A stretch of 64,000 nt of DNA, from the NCBI RefSeq assembly GCF_003315135.1, contig NZ_QNRK01000041.1, positions 1 to 64,000 on the forward strand, written 5' to 3'. Positions 45,015 to 54,359 of the stretch are shown one piece after another. A program made the position numbers and the translations under genes. Under the pieces are notes generated by a model. It was given only the letters and a program-made list of their open reading frames with translations, searched no databases and had not been told where the DNA came from. This DNA comes from Roseiarcus fermentans. GTDB taxonomy: Bacteria > Pseudomonadota > Alphaproteobacteria > Rhizobiales > Beijerinckiaceae. How positions within the stretch are numbered: the stretch's first letter is position 1; every line of letters begins with the position of its first letter.

Positions 45015-45103
45015 GTCGCGCGCGCAGCAGGGCCGGCTTTCCGGATTCGCTTCCGGCGCGGCGGTCTCGGGGCGAACGCCGCTCCGATCCGCCGGCCGGT
45101 CCG

Positions 45104-46092
<989 letters not shown>

Positions 46093-46096
<4 letters not shown>

Positions 46097-46833
46097 AGCG
46101 CGAGAAGCCCGCCGTCCGGCGCCGGACGGGCGCGCTGGTTGTAGAGCAGCTTCGTGCGCCGATCCTTCTCTTCCTGGGGCAGGCTGTCGACGTCCTCGGC
46201 TGGACCGGCGGCGACGGCGAGACCGCGCTGCACGGCGGGACGCGCGGAGAGCTCGTCGAACCAGCGCTTGAAGTACTTGAAATCCGAGATGTCCTGTCCT
46301 TGACCCTGCCAGTTCACGGTCCAGGGATAGCTGATCATGTCGGCGATCGTGTAGTCGTCGCCGGCGATGTAGCGCCGGTCGTAGAGCCGGTTGTCGAGGA
46401 CGCCGTAGAGTCGGTTCACCTCGTCGGTGAAGCGGCGCACCGCGTAAGACTGATCGCCCTGCTTGTCGCCGAGCCGGCGGAAATGCCCGCACTCGCCCGA
46501 CTTCGGGCCCTGGTTCGCCATCTGCCAGATGACCCACTGGTTGACTTCATAGCGGCCGCGAAGGTCCTGCGGATAGAAGCGCCCGGCCTTCTCGGCGAGA
46601 TACATCATGATCGCGCCGGACTCGAAGACGCTGATCGGGGCCCCGCCGCCCGCGGGTTCGTCATCAACCATCGCCGGCATCCGGTTGTTGGGTCCGATCT
46701 TGAGGAAATCGTCGGTGAACTGGTCGCCCTTGCCGATGTTCACCGGAACGATCCTGTAGGGCATGCCGAGCTCTTCGAGGAGGATCGTGACCTTCTTGCC
46801 GTTCGGCGTCGGCCAGTAGTGCAGATGGATCAT
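46093..46833 (-). CDS. Glutathione S-transferase family protein (YfcG/YghU-like)
   Basis: 246 residues. N-terminal thioredoxin-like domain with [33 protein letters not shown], and [12 protein letters not shown] (glutathione-binding). C-terminal helical domain with [11 protein letters not shown], the N-capping box motif of the GST fold. Family members are disulfide-bond oxidoreductases acting on glutathionyl conjugates. ATG at 46833. Upstream of LLM, coupled. Confidence 0.93.
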
Positions 46834-46876
46834 AAGGGGCTCCTACGATGGAAGACGACGAATCGCCGATTGGTTC

Positions 46877-46965
46877 CCGTCATTGCGAGGGCGGCGAAGT
46901 TATCCATGTCAAAAGGCCCGGGGGCGGCATGGATGGCTTCGTCGTTTCCCTCCTCGCAATGACGG
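46877..46965. repeat. Dispersed GTCATTGCGAG palindrome, copy 1
   Basis: Begins CCGTCATTGCGAGG and ends CCTCGCAATGACGG; inner parts GCGGCGAAG/ATCCATG and CATGGATGG/CTTCGTCG also pair. Lies between the RND adaptor and GST genes. Copies 2 and 3 are at 63035 and 63749; this one is the most diverged inside. Confidence 0.85.
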
Positions 46966-46975
46966 CGCGTATGCG

Positions 46976-48121
46976 TCAAGGCTTCGGCTTGTCCTGCGCC
47001 GGCAAGGCCTGGACCGGGGAGCCCGGCCCGAGCTTCTGAAGATTGCCGACGATGATCCGGTCGCCCTCGCCGAGACCCTTGACCACATTGACCATCGGTC
47101 CGGCGCTCGGGCCCAGCGTGACCAGACGCATTTCCGCTTTGTCGTTCGCGCCGACCACATACACGAACTTGCCCAACTGGCTCGATCCCAGCGCGGCCTC
47201 CGGCGCCATCAGGGCGTCCGGCTCGTCCCGGATGTGCAGCCGCACGCGCACATACTGGCCGGGCAGCAAAGCGAAATCGGGGTTGGCGATGGTGACGCGC
47301 GCGGCGATCGTGCCCGTCGTCTTGTCGACCGAATTGTCGAGGAAGGTCAGCTCTCCCTTTCGGACCGCGCCGGCGCTGTCGGCGAGCGAAATTTCCGCCT
47401 CGACCTTCCCCGCCGCGCGCGCTTGGGCGATCGTGCCGAGGTCCGACTCGCTCGGGTTGAAGGACACATAGATGGGGTCGAGTTCGACGAGCGTATTGAG
47501 CGCGCCGGTCGAGGGCCCGACCAGCGCCCCCTTCGAGGCCTGATTGCGCCCGAGCCTGCCGGCGAACGGCGCGCGGATTTCGGCGTGGCTCAGATTGAGC
47601 CGCGCCGCGGCGATCTGGGCGCGGTCGAGCGACAGCGCGGCTTCGGCCTGGCGCATGGCGCTCGACCGCTGATCGTAGACGTCCTTGGTGACGTAACCGC
47701 TCTTCACCAGTTCCTCGCCGCGGCCGAAATTGGCCTTGGCGTAGTCGAGCGACGCCTGGTCGCGCTCATATTGCGCTTCGGCCTGATCGAGCGCGGCCTG
47801 CATGTCACGAGGGTCGATCTGGTAGAGCAGGTCGCCGCTCTTCACGTCCGCCCCGTCCTGGGCCGGCTGGGATTCGATATAGCCGGAGATCCGCGCATCG
47901 AGGGCGATGCTGCGAATCGCTTCGATCCGACCCGGATAATCGAGGTAGATCGGCAGCGTGGTCTTGACGACCGGCGCGACCGGGACCGGCATCGCCATCA
48001 TCGCCGGCGCCGGCGCCGAGGCCTTCGCGCCGCCAAAGTAGTGCCCGGCGATCTGGACGCCGGCTATTCCGGCCGCGCCGAGGGCGACCAGCGCGGCGAG
48101 GGTTGCGGTCAGGAGGCGCAT
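46976..48121 (-). CDS. RND efflux periplasmic adaptor subunit
   Basis: 381 residues. Uncleaved or signal N-terminus (LLTATLAALVALGAAGIAGV) and then lipoyl half YPGRIEAIRSIALDARISGY, coiled-coil hairpin (YERDQASLDYAKANFGRGEE), second lipoyl half IRAPFAGRLGRNQASKGALV, beta barrel. The family is AcrA/MexA-type HlyD. Second gene after the permease on the minus strand (17-base gap). It bridges the pump to an outer-membrane channel, which is not encoded here. Confidence 0.95.
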   Translation of the reverse strand: MRLLTATLAALVALGAAGIAGVQIAGHYFGGAKASAPAPAMMAMPVPVAPVVKTTLPIYLDYPGRIEAIRSIALDARISGYIESQPAQDGADVKSGDLLYQIDPRDMQAALDQAEAQYERDQASLDYAKANFGRGEELVKSGYVTKDVYDQRSSAMRQAEAALSLDRAQIAAARLNLSHAEIRAPFAGRLGRNQASKGALVGPSTGALNTLVELDPIYVSFNPSESDLGTIAQARAAGKVEAEISLADSAGAVRKGELTFLDNSVDKTTGTIAARVTIANPDFALLPGQYVRVRLHIRDEPDALMAPEAALGSSQLGKFVYVVGANDKAEMRLVTLGPSAGPMVNVVKGLGEGDRIIVGNLQKLGPGSPVQALPAQDKPKP

Positions 48122-48138
48122 CTAGGGAACTCCAGCAA

Positions 48139-51100
48139 TCATTCCGCCGCTTCGGGCCGCGGCTCGGGATGGGGCGGGACTTGACGCGCCGCCGCTGCTT
48201 CGGACCGGCCCTCGCGCGCGCGTTCGATCAGCGCGTAGAAGACCGGCACGAAGATGAGGGTGAGCGCGGTCGCTGCGACCATGCCGCCGAACACCGTGGT
48301 GCCGAGCGACTGTCGGCTCGCGGCGCCGGCGCCGGTGGCGAACATCAAGGGTATGACGCCGAAGATGAAGGCGAAGGCGGTCATCAGGATCGGCCGCAGA
48401 CGCAGCCGACCCGCCTCCATCGCCGCGTCGACGACGCCCAATCCCGCCTCGCGCCGGCGCCTTGCGAACTCGACGATCAGGATCGCGTTCTTGGCGGCGA
48501 GCCCGATCAGCATGACGAAGCCGATCTGCGAATAGACGTCGATCTGCATGCTCCGCACCCACAGCGCCCCGAGCGCGCCGATCAGCGCGAGGGGAGCCGA
48601 CGACAGCACCATGAATGGCATCGTCCAGCTCTCGTATTGGGCGGCCAGGATCAGGAAGACGAACACGATCGCCAGCGCCAGCACCACGGTCGCGATCGAG
48701 CCGGCGCTGAGCTCCTGATAGGTCACGCCGGTCCATTCGAAGCCGAAGTCGCGCGGCAGAGTCTCGGCGGCGGCGCGCTGCATGGCGACGACGGCCTGAC
48801 CCGAGCTGAACCCCGGAGCCGGCGCGCCGTTGATCAGCGCCGAGGGGTAGGTGTTGTAATGGGGGACCGTCTCCGGCCCGACGATCGGCTTGAGCGTGCC
48901 GAGGGCGCTCAAGGGAATCGAGCCGCCGGTCGCGTTGCGCACATAGAGCTTGTTCAGATCCGACGCCGAAGCCCGAGCCGCGCTGTCGGCCTGCAAGGTG
49001 ACGCGGAACGTGCGCCCGAACAGGTTGAAGTCGTTGACGTAGAGCGATCCGAGATCGATCTGCAGGGTGTTGAAGATGTCGGGCAGGCTCAGGCCCAAAA
49101 GCTTCGCCTTGGTCCGGTCGAGGTCGTAGAAGAGCTGCGGGGTCGAGGCCGAGAACGAGGTGAACAGCGACTGCGGGTTGAGCTCGGGCTGTTTGCGCGC
49201 GGCGGCGATCAACGCCTGGGTCGCCTCGTTCAGAGCGGGCCCGCCCTTGCCGGCGAAATCCTCGACTTCGAACTCGAAGCCGCCGGTCGTGCCGAGGCCG
49301 TTGACCGAGGGCGGATCGAAGCTCAGCGCGAAGGCCTCGGGAATGCCGAGAAGCTTCGGCCGCACCTTGGCGACGAGGGCCGAGGCGCTCTCGTCCGGGC
49401 CGCGCTCGTCCCACGGCTTCAGCACCGCGAACTCGACGGCCGAGTTCGACTGCGCGGCGTTGGTGAGAAAATTGAGGCCGCTGATGAAGCCGGCGATCTG
49501 GACGCCCGGGGTCGCCTGCAGGATGTCGCGCACCTTTTGCGCGACCGCGTCGGTGCGTTCGAGCGACGCGCCGTCCGGACCCTGGATCACGACGAAGAAA
49601 TAGCCCTGGTCCTCCACCGGCAGGAAGGTGGAGGAAATGTTGCGGGAGAGCCCATAGGCGCCGACGATGATCAGGACGAACACGCCGACCAGCGCCCAGC
49701 CGAACCGGATGAACTGCCGGACCGCCCGGGCGTAAGCGTGCGAAAGCGCGTCGAAGCCCCTGTTGAACCAGCGGAACAGAAAGAACGTGCCCTTCGGGCC
49801 ATGGCGCAGCATCGCCGCGCTCAGCGCCGGGCTCAAGGTCAGCGAGTTGAACGCGGATATGCCGACCGAGATCGCGACGGTCAGGGCGAACTGATTGTAG
49901 AGCCGGCCGGCGACGCCGGGAATGAAGGCGACCGGCACGAACACCGCCATCAGCACCGCGGTCGTCGCGATGATCGGCCCGGTCACCTCGGCCATCGCGG
50001 CCTTGGCGGCGGCAAGCGGCGGAAGCCCCGCCTCGAGTTGGCGCTCGACGTTCTCCACCACCACGATGGCGTCGTCGACCACGAGGCCGATCGCCAGCAC
50101 CATGCCGAGCAGGCTCAGCATGTTGAGCGAAAAGCCGCAGACCTCCATCACCGCGAGCGTCGCGATCAGCGAGACCGGAATGGCGATCGTCGGGATGAGC
50201 GTCGTGCGCCAGCTCTGCAGGAAGATGAAAACCACGAACACGACGAGCGCGAGCGCTTCGATCAGCGTCACCACGACGTCCCGCATCGCAGCGGAGACGA
50301 AGCGCGTGGTGTCGTAGTGCATCGCGTAGGCGATCCCGTGAGGGAAACGCGTCGCGAGCTCGTCCATCTTCTCCTTGACCCGGCGCTCGAGATCGAGCGC
50401 GTTCGAGCCCGGCATCTGGAAGATGCCGAGGACGACCGTCGGATCCTTGCCGAAATAGGCGGACGACGAATATTGCAGCGCGCCCAATTCCACCCGAGCG
50501 ACGTCGCGCAGCCGGACGACGGCGCCGCTGGCCGGGTCCGCGCGCACGACGATGTCGGAGAACTGCTCGGGGTCGGAAAGCCGTCCGGCGGCGTTGACCT
50601 GCAATTCGAACGGGGTTCCGGGCGGCGCGGGCGATTGCCCGACCTTGCCCGCGGCGACCTGGACATTCTGCTCGGCGATGGCGTTCTGGACGTCGACCGC
50701 CGTCACGCCGAGATTGGCGAGCTTGTCCGGATCGAGCCAGACGCGCATCGAATAGCGACGCTCGCCGAACATCTGCACGTCGCCGACCCCCGGCAGCCGC
50801 TTGATCTGATCGACGATCTGCAAATACGCGTAGTTCGACAGCGTCACCGAATCGACCGACTTGTCGGGCGAGGTCAAGTTGACGATCAGGACGAAGTTCG
50901 GATTCTGCTTCTTGATCGTCACCCCGCCCTGGTTCACGATCGCCGGAAGCGACGAGGCCGCCTGCGACACGCGGTTCTGGACGTCGACCGCAGCGATGTT
51001 CAGCGGATAGCCGACATTGAAGGTCACGGTGATGGTCGAGGAGCCGTCGTTCGAACTCGCCGACGACAGATAGGTCATGCCCTCGACGCCGTTGATCTGC

Positions 51101-51300
51101 TCCTCGAGCGGCGTGGTGACCGTGTCCGCCACCACTTGCGCGCTCGCGCCCGGATAATTGGCGCTGACGACGATCTGCGGCGGCGTGATCTCGGGAAACT
51201 GCGAGACCGGCAGGACGAAGAAACAAATCGCCCCGGCGAGCACCATGATCGCGGCGATCGCCGAGGCGAAGATCGGACGTTGAATGAAAAAGTTGACCAT
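48139..51300 (-). CDS. RND multidrug efflux permease (AcrB/MexF-like, HAE1)
   Basis: 1053 residues, twelve transmembrane helices, two large periplasmic loops. MVNFFIQRPIFASAIAAIMV is the usual HAE1 start. The proton-relay Asp pair is visible (LAIGLVVDDAIVVVENVERQ), and the Lys of TM10 in GLAAKNAILIVEFARRR. It is an inner-membrane proton-driven pump. Permease precedes adaptor, the reverse of most acrAB operons. The upstream TetR regulator is divergent with operators between. Confidence 0.95.
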   Translation of the reverse strand: MVNFFIQRPIFASAIAAIMVLAGAICFFVLPVSQFPEITPPQIVVSANYPGASAQVVADTVTTPLEEQINGVEGMTYLSSASSNDGSSTITVTFNVGYPLNIAAVDVQNRVSQAASSLPAIVNQGGVTIKKQNPNFVLIVNLTSPDKSVDSVTLSNYAYLQIVDQIKRLPGVGDVQMFGERRYSMRVWLDPDKLANLGVTAVDVQNAIAEQNVQVAAGKVGQSPAPPGTPFELQVNAAGRLSDPEQFSDIVVRADPASGAVVRLRDVARVELGALQYSSSAYFGKDPTVVLGIFQMPGSNALDLERRVKEKMDELATRFPHGIAYAMHYDTTRFVSAAMRDVVVTLIEALALVVFVVFIFLQSWRTTLIPTIAIPVSLIATLAVMEVCGFSLNMLSLLGMVLAIGLVVDDAIVVVENVERQLEAGLPPLAAAKAAMAEVTGPIIATTAVLMAVFVPVAFIPGVAGRLYNQFALTVAISVGISAFNSLTLSPALSAAMLRHGPKGTFFLFRWFNRGFDALSHAYARAVRQFIRFGWALVGVFVLIIVGAYGLSRNISSTFLPVEDQGYFFVVIQGPDGASLERTDAVAQKVRDILQATPGVQIAGFISGLNFLTNAAQSNSAVEFAVLKPWDERGPDESASALVAKVRPKLLGIPEAFALSFDPPSVNGLGTTGGFEFEVEDFAGKGGPALNEATQALIAAARKQPELNPQSLFTSFSASTPQLFYDLDRTKAKLLGLSLPDIFNTLQIDLGSLYVNDFNLFGRTFRVTLQADSAARASASDLNKLYVRNATGGSIPLSALGTLKPIVGPETVPHYNTYPSALINGAPAPGFSSGQAVVAMQRAAAETLPRDFGFEWTGVTYQELSAGSIATVVLALAIVFVFLILAAQYESWTMPFMVLSSAPLALIGALGALWVRSMQIDVYSQIGFVMLIGLAAKNAILIVEFARRRREAGLGVVDAAMEAGRLRLRPILMTAFAFIFGVIPLMFATGAGAASRQSLGTTVFGGMVAATALTLIFVPVFYALIERAREGRSEAAAARQVPPHPEPRPEAAE

Positions 51301-51327
51301 GGGTCCCTGAACGTCGTCCGCTTCAGC

Positions 51328-51609
51328 TCAGCAGCAGATCGCCGACCCGCAAGGGCCGGGAGCCTGCGCCGGCCTCATGCGGGAGGGCGGGGCGAGCAAG
51401 CGGGGCGGGGCGCGCCGGTCGATCGGCGGCCTCGAGAAAAAGACGCTCGCCGCTTTGGATTCGCCCTCGCGGCGGGCCGCGATGCGCCCGGCGGTTTCGG
51501 AAAACAACGTCCTCAGGGCCTGCGGCTCGACGTTGTCGGCTCGCATGACGGCCTGGATCAGCGAATCTCGGAGGAGTTCGTCGAGGGTCGGGGTGAGGCG
51601 CTGCGACAT
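51328..51609 (-). CDS. Small protein of unknown function ahead of the RND permease
   Basis: 93 residues. N-terminal helix rich part SQRLTPTLDELLRDSLIQAV followed by MRADNVEPQALRTLFSETAG; C-terminal half is Pro/Ala-rich and probably disordered, ending CGSAICC. It lies directly between the TetR operators and the permease, same strand as the pump, with a 27-base gap. The N-terminal LIQAVMRADNVEP piece resembles small conserved proteins in Rhizobiales. Length and start are uncertain. Confidence 0.5.
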   Translation of the reverse strand: MSQRLTPTLDELLRDSLIQAVMRADNVEPQALRTLFSETAGRIAARREGESKAASVFFSRPPIDRRAPPRLLAPPSRMRPAQAPGPCGSAICC

Positions 51610-51693
51610 GGCGCTTCCTTTCGGCGTTGCGGCAAAACGTCTCGCGTCGGGGCTTAAGCCCGTGTCTTCGGTTGACTTCCGCCGCGAGAGGGT

Positions 51694-51709
51694 GTTACCG
51701 ATCGGTAAC
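51694..51709. promoter_or_regulatory. Palindromic operator 1 for TetR/RND
   Basis: GTTACCGATCGGTAAC, a perfect 16-base palindrome between the divergent TetR and pump genes. Confidence 0.8.
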
Positions 51710-51719
51710 GATCCCTAGA

Positions 51720-51731
51720 TACCGATCGGTA
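51720..51731. promoter_or_regulatory. Palindromic operator 2 for TetR/RND
   Basis: TACCGATCGGTA, sharing the 12-base core with operator 1. The centres are 24 bases apart, two to two-and-a-half helical turns. The site sits 18 bases before the TetR ATG. Confidence 0.75.
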
Positions 51732-51749
51732 ACATCGCAGTCAAGGGCC

Positions 51750-52499
51750 ATGACGAAGGAAAGTTCAAAACGGGAGCGCGGCGAGGTCGCCCAAGAGCCG
51801 GCGCGCGAGCGGCAAGAGCCGGCGCGCGAGCGGCAAGAGCCGCCGCGCGATCGAATCGTGGCCTGCGCGCAGGATCTCTTTCATCGCCACGGCATTCGCG
51901 GCGTCGGGGTCGAGGCGATCGCCGAGGCGGCCGGCACCAACAAGATGACGCTCTACCGGCACTTCGACTCCAAGGACGACCTGATCCTCGAATATCTGAA
52001 CCGCAAGGGGCGCATGGCGGACGAACTCTGGGCCGAGATCGAGGCGTTGAGCCCGGGCGACCCGGCCGGCCAGCTTCACGGCTTCGTCCACGAGGCCGCC
52101 CGGCGCATCGCGTGCGACGAGCGCGGCTGCGACCTCGCCAACGCCACGGTCGAACTGACGGAGGCGGGCCATCCCGGCCTCAAGGTGATCGAAGACTTCA
52201 AGGTCCGCCAGCGCGACCGGCTGGCGAAACTGTGCGAGGCGGCGCACGCCTCGCAGCCGGGCCTGCTGGCGGACGCGATCGTGCTTCTGATCGAGGGCGC
52301 ACAGGTCAGCCGTCAGAGCGTCGGCGCCGAAGGGCCGAGCGCCAGTCTGGTCAGCGCCGGCGAAGCGGTGATCGTCGCGTTCGGCGTCGCCCCCTCCGTC
52401 ACGGCCGGCCCGCGTGCGGCTGGTCCACCGTCGCGATCTCGATCCGCCCTCGCGGCGCGGCCGCCGCGTGCCGGGGGACCGACGTCGGCGCGGTCATGA
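51750..52499 (+). CDS. TetR/AcrR regulator of the RND pump
   Basis: 249 residues. N-terminal region holds a repeat (EPARERQ twice then EPPRDR) from a 21-base tandem unit at 51793-51855. Then the helix-turn-helix (GVEAIAEAAGTNKMTLYRHF, SKDDLILEYLNRKG) and a ligand-binding domain. The ATG at 51750 follows AAGGG. The last ~40 residues (beyond VIVAFGVAPSV) are low-complexity and overlap the convergent SMP-30 gene by 101 bases, so the C-terminus may be an extension past a lost stop. Divergent from the RND genes, it probably represses them. Confidence 0.9.
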   Translation: MTKESSKRERGEVAQEPARERQEPARERQEPPRDRIVACAQDLFHRHGIRGVGVEAIAEAAGTNKMTLYRHFDSKDDLILEYLNRKGRMADELWAEIEALSPGDPAGQLHGFVHEAARRIACDERGCDLANATVELTEAGHPGLKVIEDFKVRQRDRLAKLCEAAHASQPGLLADAIVLLIEGAQVSRQSVGAEGPSASLVSAGEAVIVAFGVAPSVTAGPRAAGPPSRSRSALAARPPRAGGPTSARS

Positions 52500-53280
52500 C
52501 GAACAGCGTCCGGCCGTCCTTGCCGCCGAGCATGCAGGCGTAGGCGTTCTGGCTGGTCGCGACGATGTCGAGCGCCGTTCCGCCTTCGCCGATGCGCACG
52601 CATTCGTGCGCCAGCGGGTTGGCGATCCAGACGGCGCCCTCCGCGTCGAGGCAGAGGCCATCCGGCGCGCGCGGCCAGGTCGGCGCCCAGACCCGCCGGC
52701 CCGACAGCGCCCCGTCCGGCCCGATGTCGAACGCCGTCAGGCGCGCCGCCAGCGTTTCGCCGACGATCAGCGTCCTGCCGTCGGGCGTGATCGCGCTTCC
52801 GTTGGGAAAATGCATGGCGTCGGCCGCGACCGAGACGGCGCCGTCGGGGGCGACGCGGGCGAGCCTGGTCGTGGGATGATCGGCGAACACGCTCGGATCG
52901 CCGCGCCTGAGCAACTCGGCGTGCAGATCGAAGCCGAAGTCGCCGACGTAGGCGCCGCCGCCGGCGTCGACGACCATGTCGTTGGACATGAACGTCGCGA
53001 CGCCGCCGAGATCGGCGTGGACCGTGACCGCGCCGCCGGGGCGCCACGCGAGCACCTGGCGCTTCGCCATCGATACGATCAGGAGCGCGCCGTCCGGGGT
53101 CCAGCCGAGGCCCGAGGGCGCGTCGTCGTCGAGCGTCATCTCGATCCGGACGTCGCCGACGGGCGAAACCGATTTGACCGCCCGGGCGTAGAAGTCGCTG
53201 AACCAGAGCCGTCCGTCCCGCCAGCGCGGCCCCTCGCCGAAATACAGCCCCTCGGACAGCACGCGCGCCTTGCGGCCCAT
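52399..53280 (-). CDS. SMP-30/gluconolactonase family protein
   Basis: 293 residues, six-bladed beta propeller. EGLYFGEGPRWRDGRLWFSD (metal Glu near the N-terminus), MHFPNGSAITPDGRTLIVGE and PDGLCLDAEGAVWIANPLAH carry the metal Asn/Asp ligands. Family members hydrolyse sugar lactones. ATG at 53280. Its 3' end overlaps the convergent TetR gene by 101 bases. Substrate unknown. Confidence 0.93.
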   Translation of the reverse strand: MGRKARVLSEGLYFGEGPRWRDGRLWFSDFYARAVKSVSPVGDVRIEMTLDDDAPSGLGWTPDGALLIVSMAKRQVLAWRPGGAVTVHADLGGVATFMSNDMVVDAGGGAYVGDFGFDLHAELLRRGDPSVFADHPTTRLARVAPDGAVSVAADAMHFPNGSAITPDGRTLIVGETLAARLTAFDIGPDGALSGRRVWAPTWPRAPDGLCLDAEGAVWIANPLAHECVRIGEGGTALDIVATSQNAYACMLGGKDGRTLFVMTAPTSVPRHAAAAPRGRIEIATVDQPHAGRP

Positions 53281-53521
53281 GGCTCCCTCCCGGTCCTCTC
53301 ACGCCATCCGGCCTTCGCCGCCCGACGGCGCGAATCCGCAAGAGTCTGCTCCGCGGGTCGGCCCGAGGCAATCCCTCCCTGCGCGGGCTGCGCGGGCCGC
53401 CCTTCCGGACGCCGCGACGCGTCCGCCCTCGAGCGTTCCGCCGCGAAAATGTCCATGTTCGGGTCTATTCGACCGCCGCTTTCCTTATAACGGCCACAAA
53501 ATCACATCGGGAGGAAGCGAC

Positions 53522-53764
53522 ATGACTCTGGCGGCAGAAACCTGGGCCGGTCATCAAGACAGCGTACACGCCACCGAACGCGCCGACGCAGCGTCGGCGG
53601 GAACGACATTTCTCCTGCCCGCGGCCGGCCGTATCGTCACCGGCGTGGGCCTCGCCGCCGGCCAGTTCCGGCAGGCCCCCAGACACCATGGCGCAGCGGC
53701 CCGCCGCATCCTGCTCGGCCGTCAGATCCTGAAGATCGTCGCAAGGCTGCGCAGTCCCGACTGA
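53522..53764 (+). CDS. Small protein of unknown function (80 aa)
   Basis: 80 residues. GGGAGGAAGC lies just before the ATG at 53522, an excellent ribosome binding site. The N-terminus is polar (MTLAAETWAGHQDSVHATER); the middle (TTFLLPAAGRIVTGVGLAAG) is moderately hydrophobic; the C-terminus is basic (AARRILLGRQILKIVARLRS) and could be amphipathic. No family known to me. AT-richer upstream sequence suggests its own promoter. Confidence 0.6.
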   Translation: MTLAAETWAGHQDSVHATERADAASAGTTFLLPAAGRIVTGVGLAAGQFRQAPRHHGAAARRILLGRQILKIVARLRSPD

Positions 53765-53855
53765 GCGTCCCCGGGGCGTCGCGGAAGCGGGCGCGCCTTC
53801 GGCGCTGATCGACTCCCGATTGCACGCGCGCCCGGGCGGCCCGGGACCGGACGGC

Positions 53856-54254
53856 TCACAGCGTCATCTGCGTCTGGACCACCAGCGCGACCAGTTTCCC
53901 GCCCTCGGTCTCGACCCGGGTCTGCAGGACCTGCGTCCTGCGGCCGCGATGGACCATCGCGCATGTGGCCACGAGCGTCGCGCCCACAGGCGCCGCGCCG
54001 ACGAAATTTGTCTTGCTCTCGACCGTCGTCGTGCCCGCGCCGCCGTCGGGAAGATTGACGAAAGCGAGCGCTCCGCCGAGCGTGTCGGCAAGGCTCATGA
54101 TCGCCCCGCCGTGCGCTGTCCCGCCCAGCGTGCACAGGTCCGGGCGGACGACCATGCGCGCCGTGACGGCGGCTGCGCTCGCGCTGACGAATTCCAGTCC
54201 GAGCAGCGTTGCGAACGGAAGCGGGTTCATGCGGATCGTTTCCAGCGGGGTCAT
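53856..54254 (-). CDS. PaaI family thioesterase (hot-dog fold)
   Basis: 132 residues. GGTAHGGAIMSLADTLGGALAF is the hot-dog central helix with HGG and the Asp/Glu acid; ESKTNFVGAAPVGATLVATC follows. Such enzymes hydrolyse aryl- or acyl-CoA thioesters as tetramers. ATG at 54254; a second ATG (MNPLPFATLLG) is eight codons in. Divergent from recG. Confidence 0.92.
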   Translation of the reverse strand: MTPLETIRMNPLPFATLLGLEFVSASAAAVTARMVVRPDLCTLGGTAHGGAIMSLADTLGGALAFVNLPDGGAGTTTVESKTNFVGAAPVGATLVATCAMVHRGRRTQVLQTRVETEGGKLVALVVQTQMTL

Positions 54255-54359
54255 CGGCGGCCTCCGTTCGCGGGCGATTCGAGTTTTGCCGGCGCGCGTC
54301 CGTCTGGCGAGTCCCTCGGAGAACTTTCGGCGCGAACCCGGACCTGGCTATAACGCGTC

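Noticed and set aside
48103..51657. Very long plus-strand open frame (1184 codons) antisense to the RND permease
   Set aside because: It is Arg/Asp/Gly-rich with no domain, and mirrors the codon bias of the real minus-strand gene. Long antisense frames are expected at about 70% GC.
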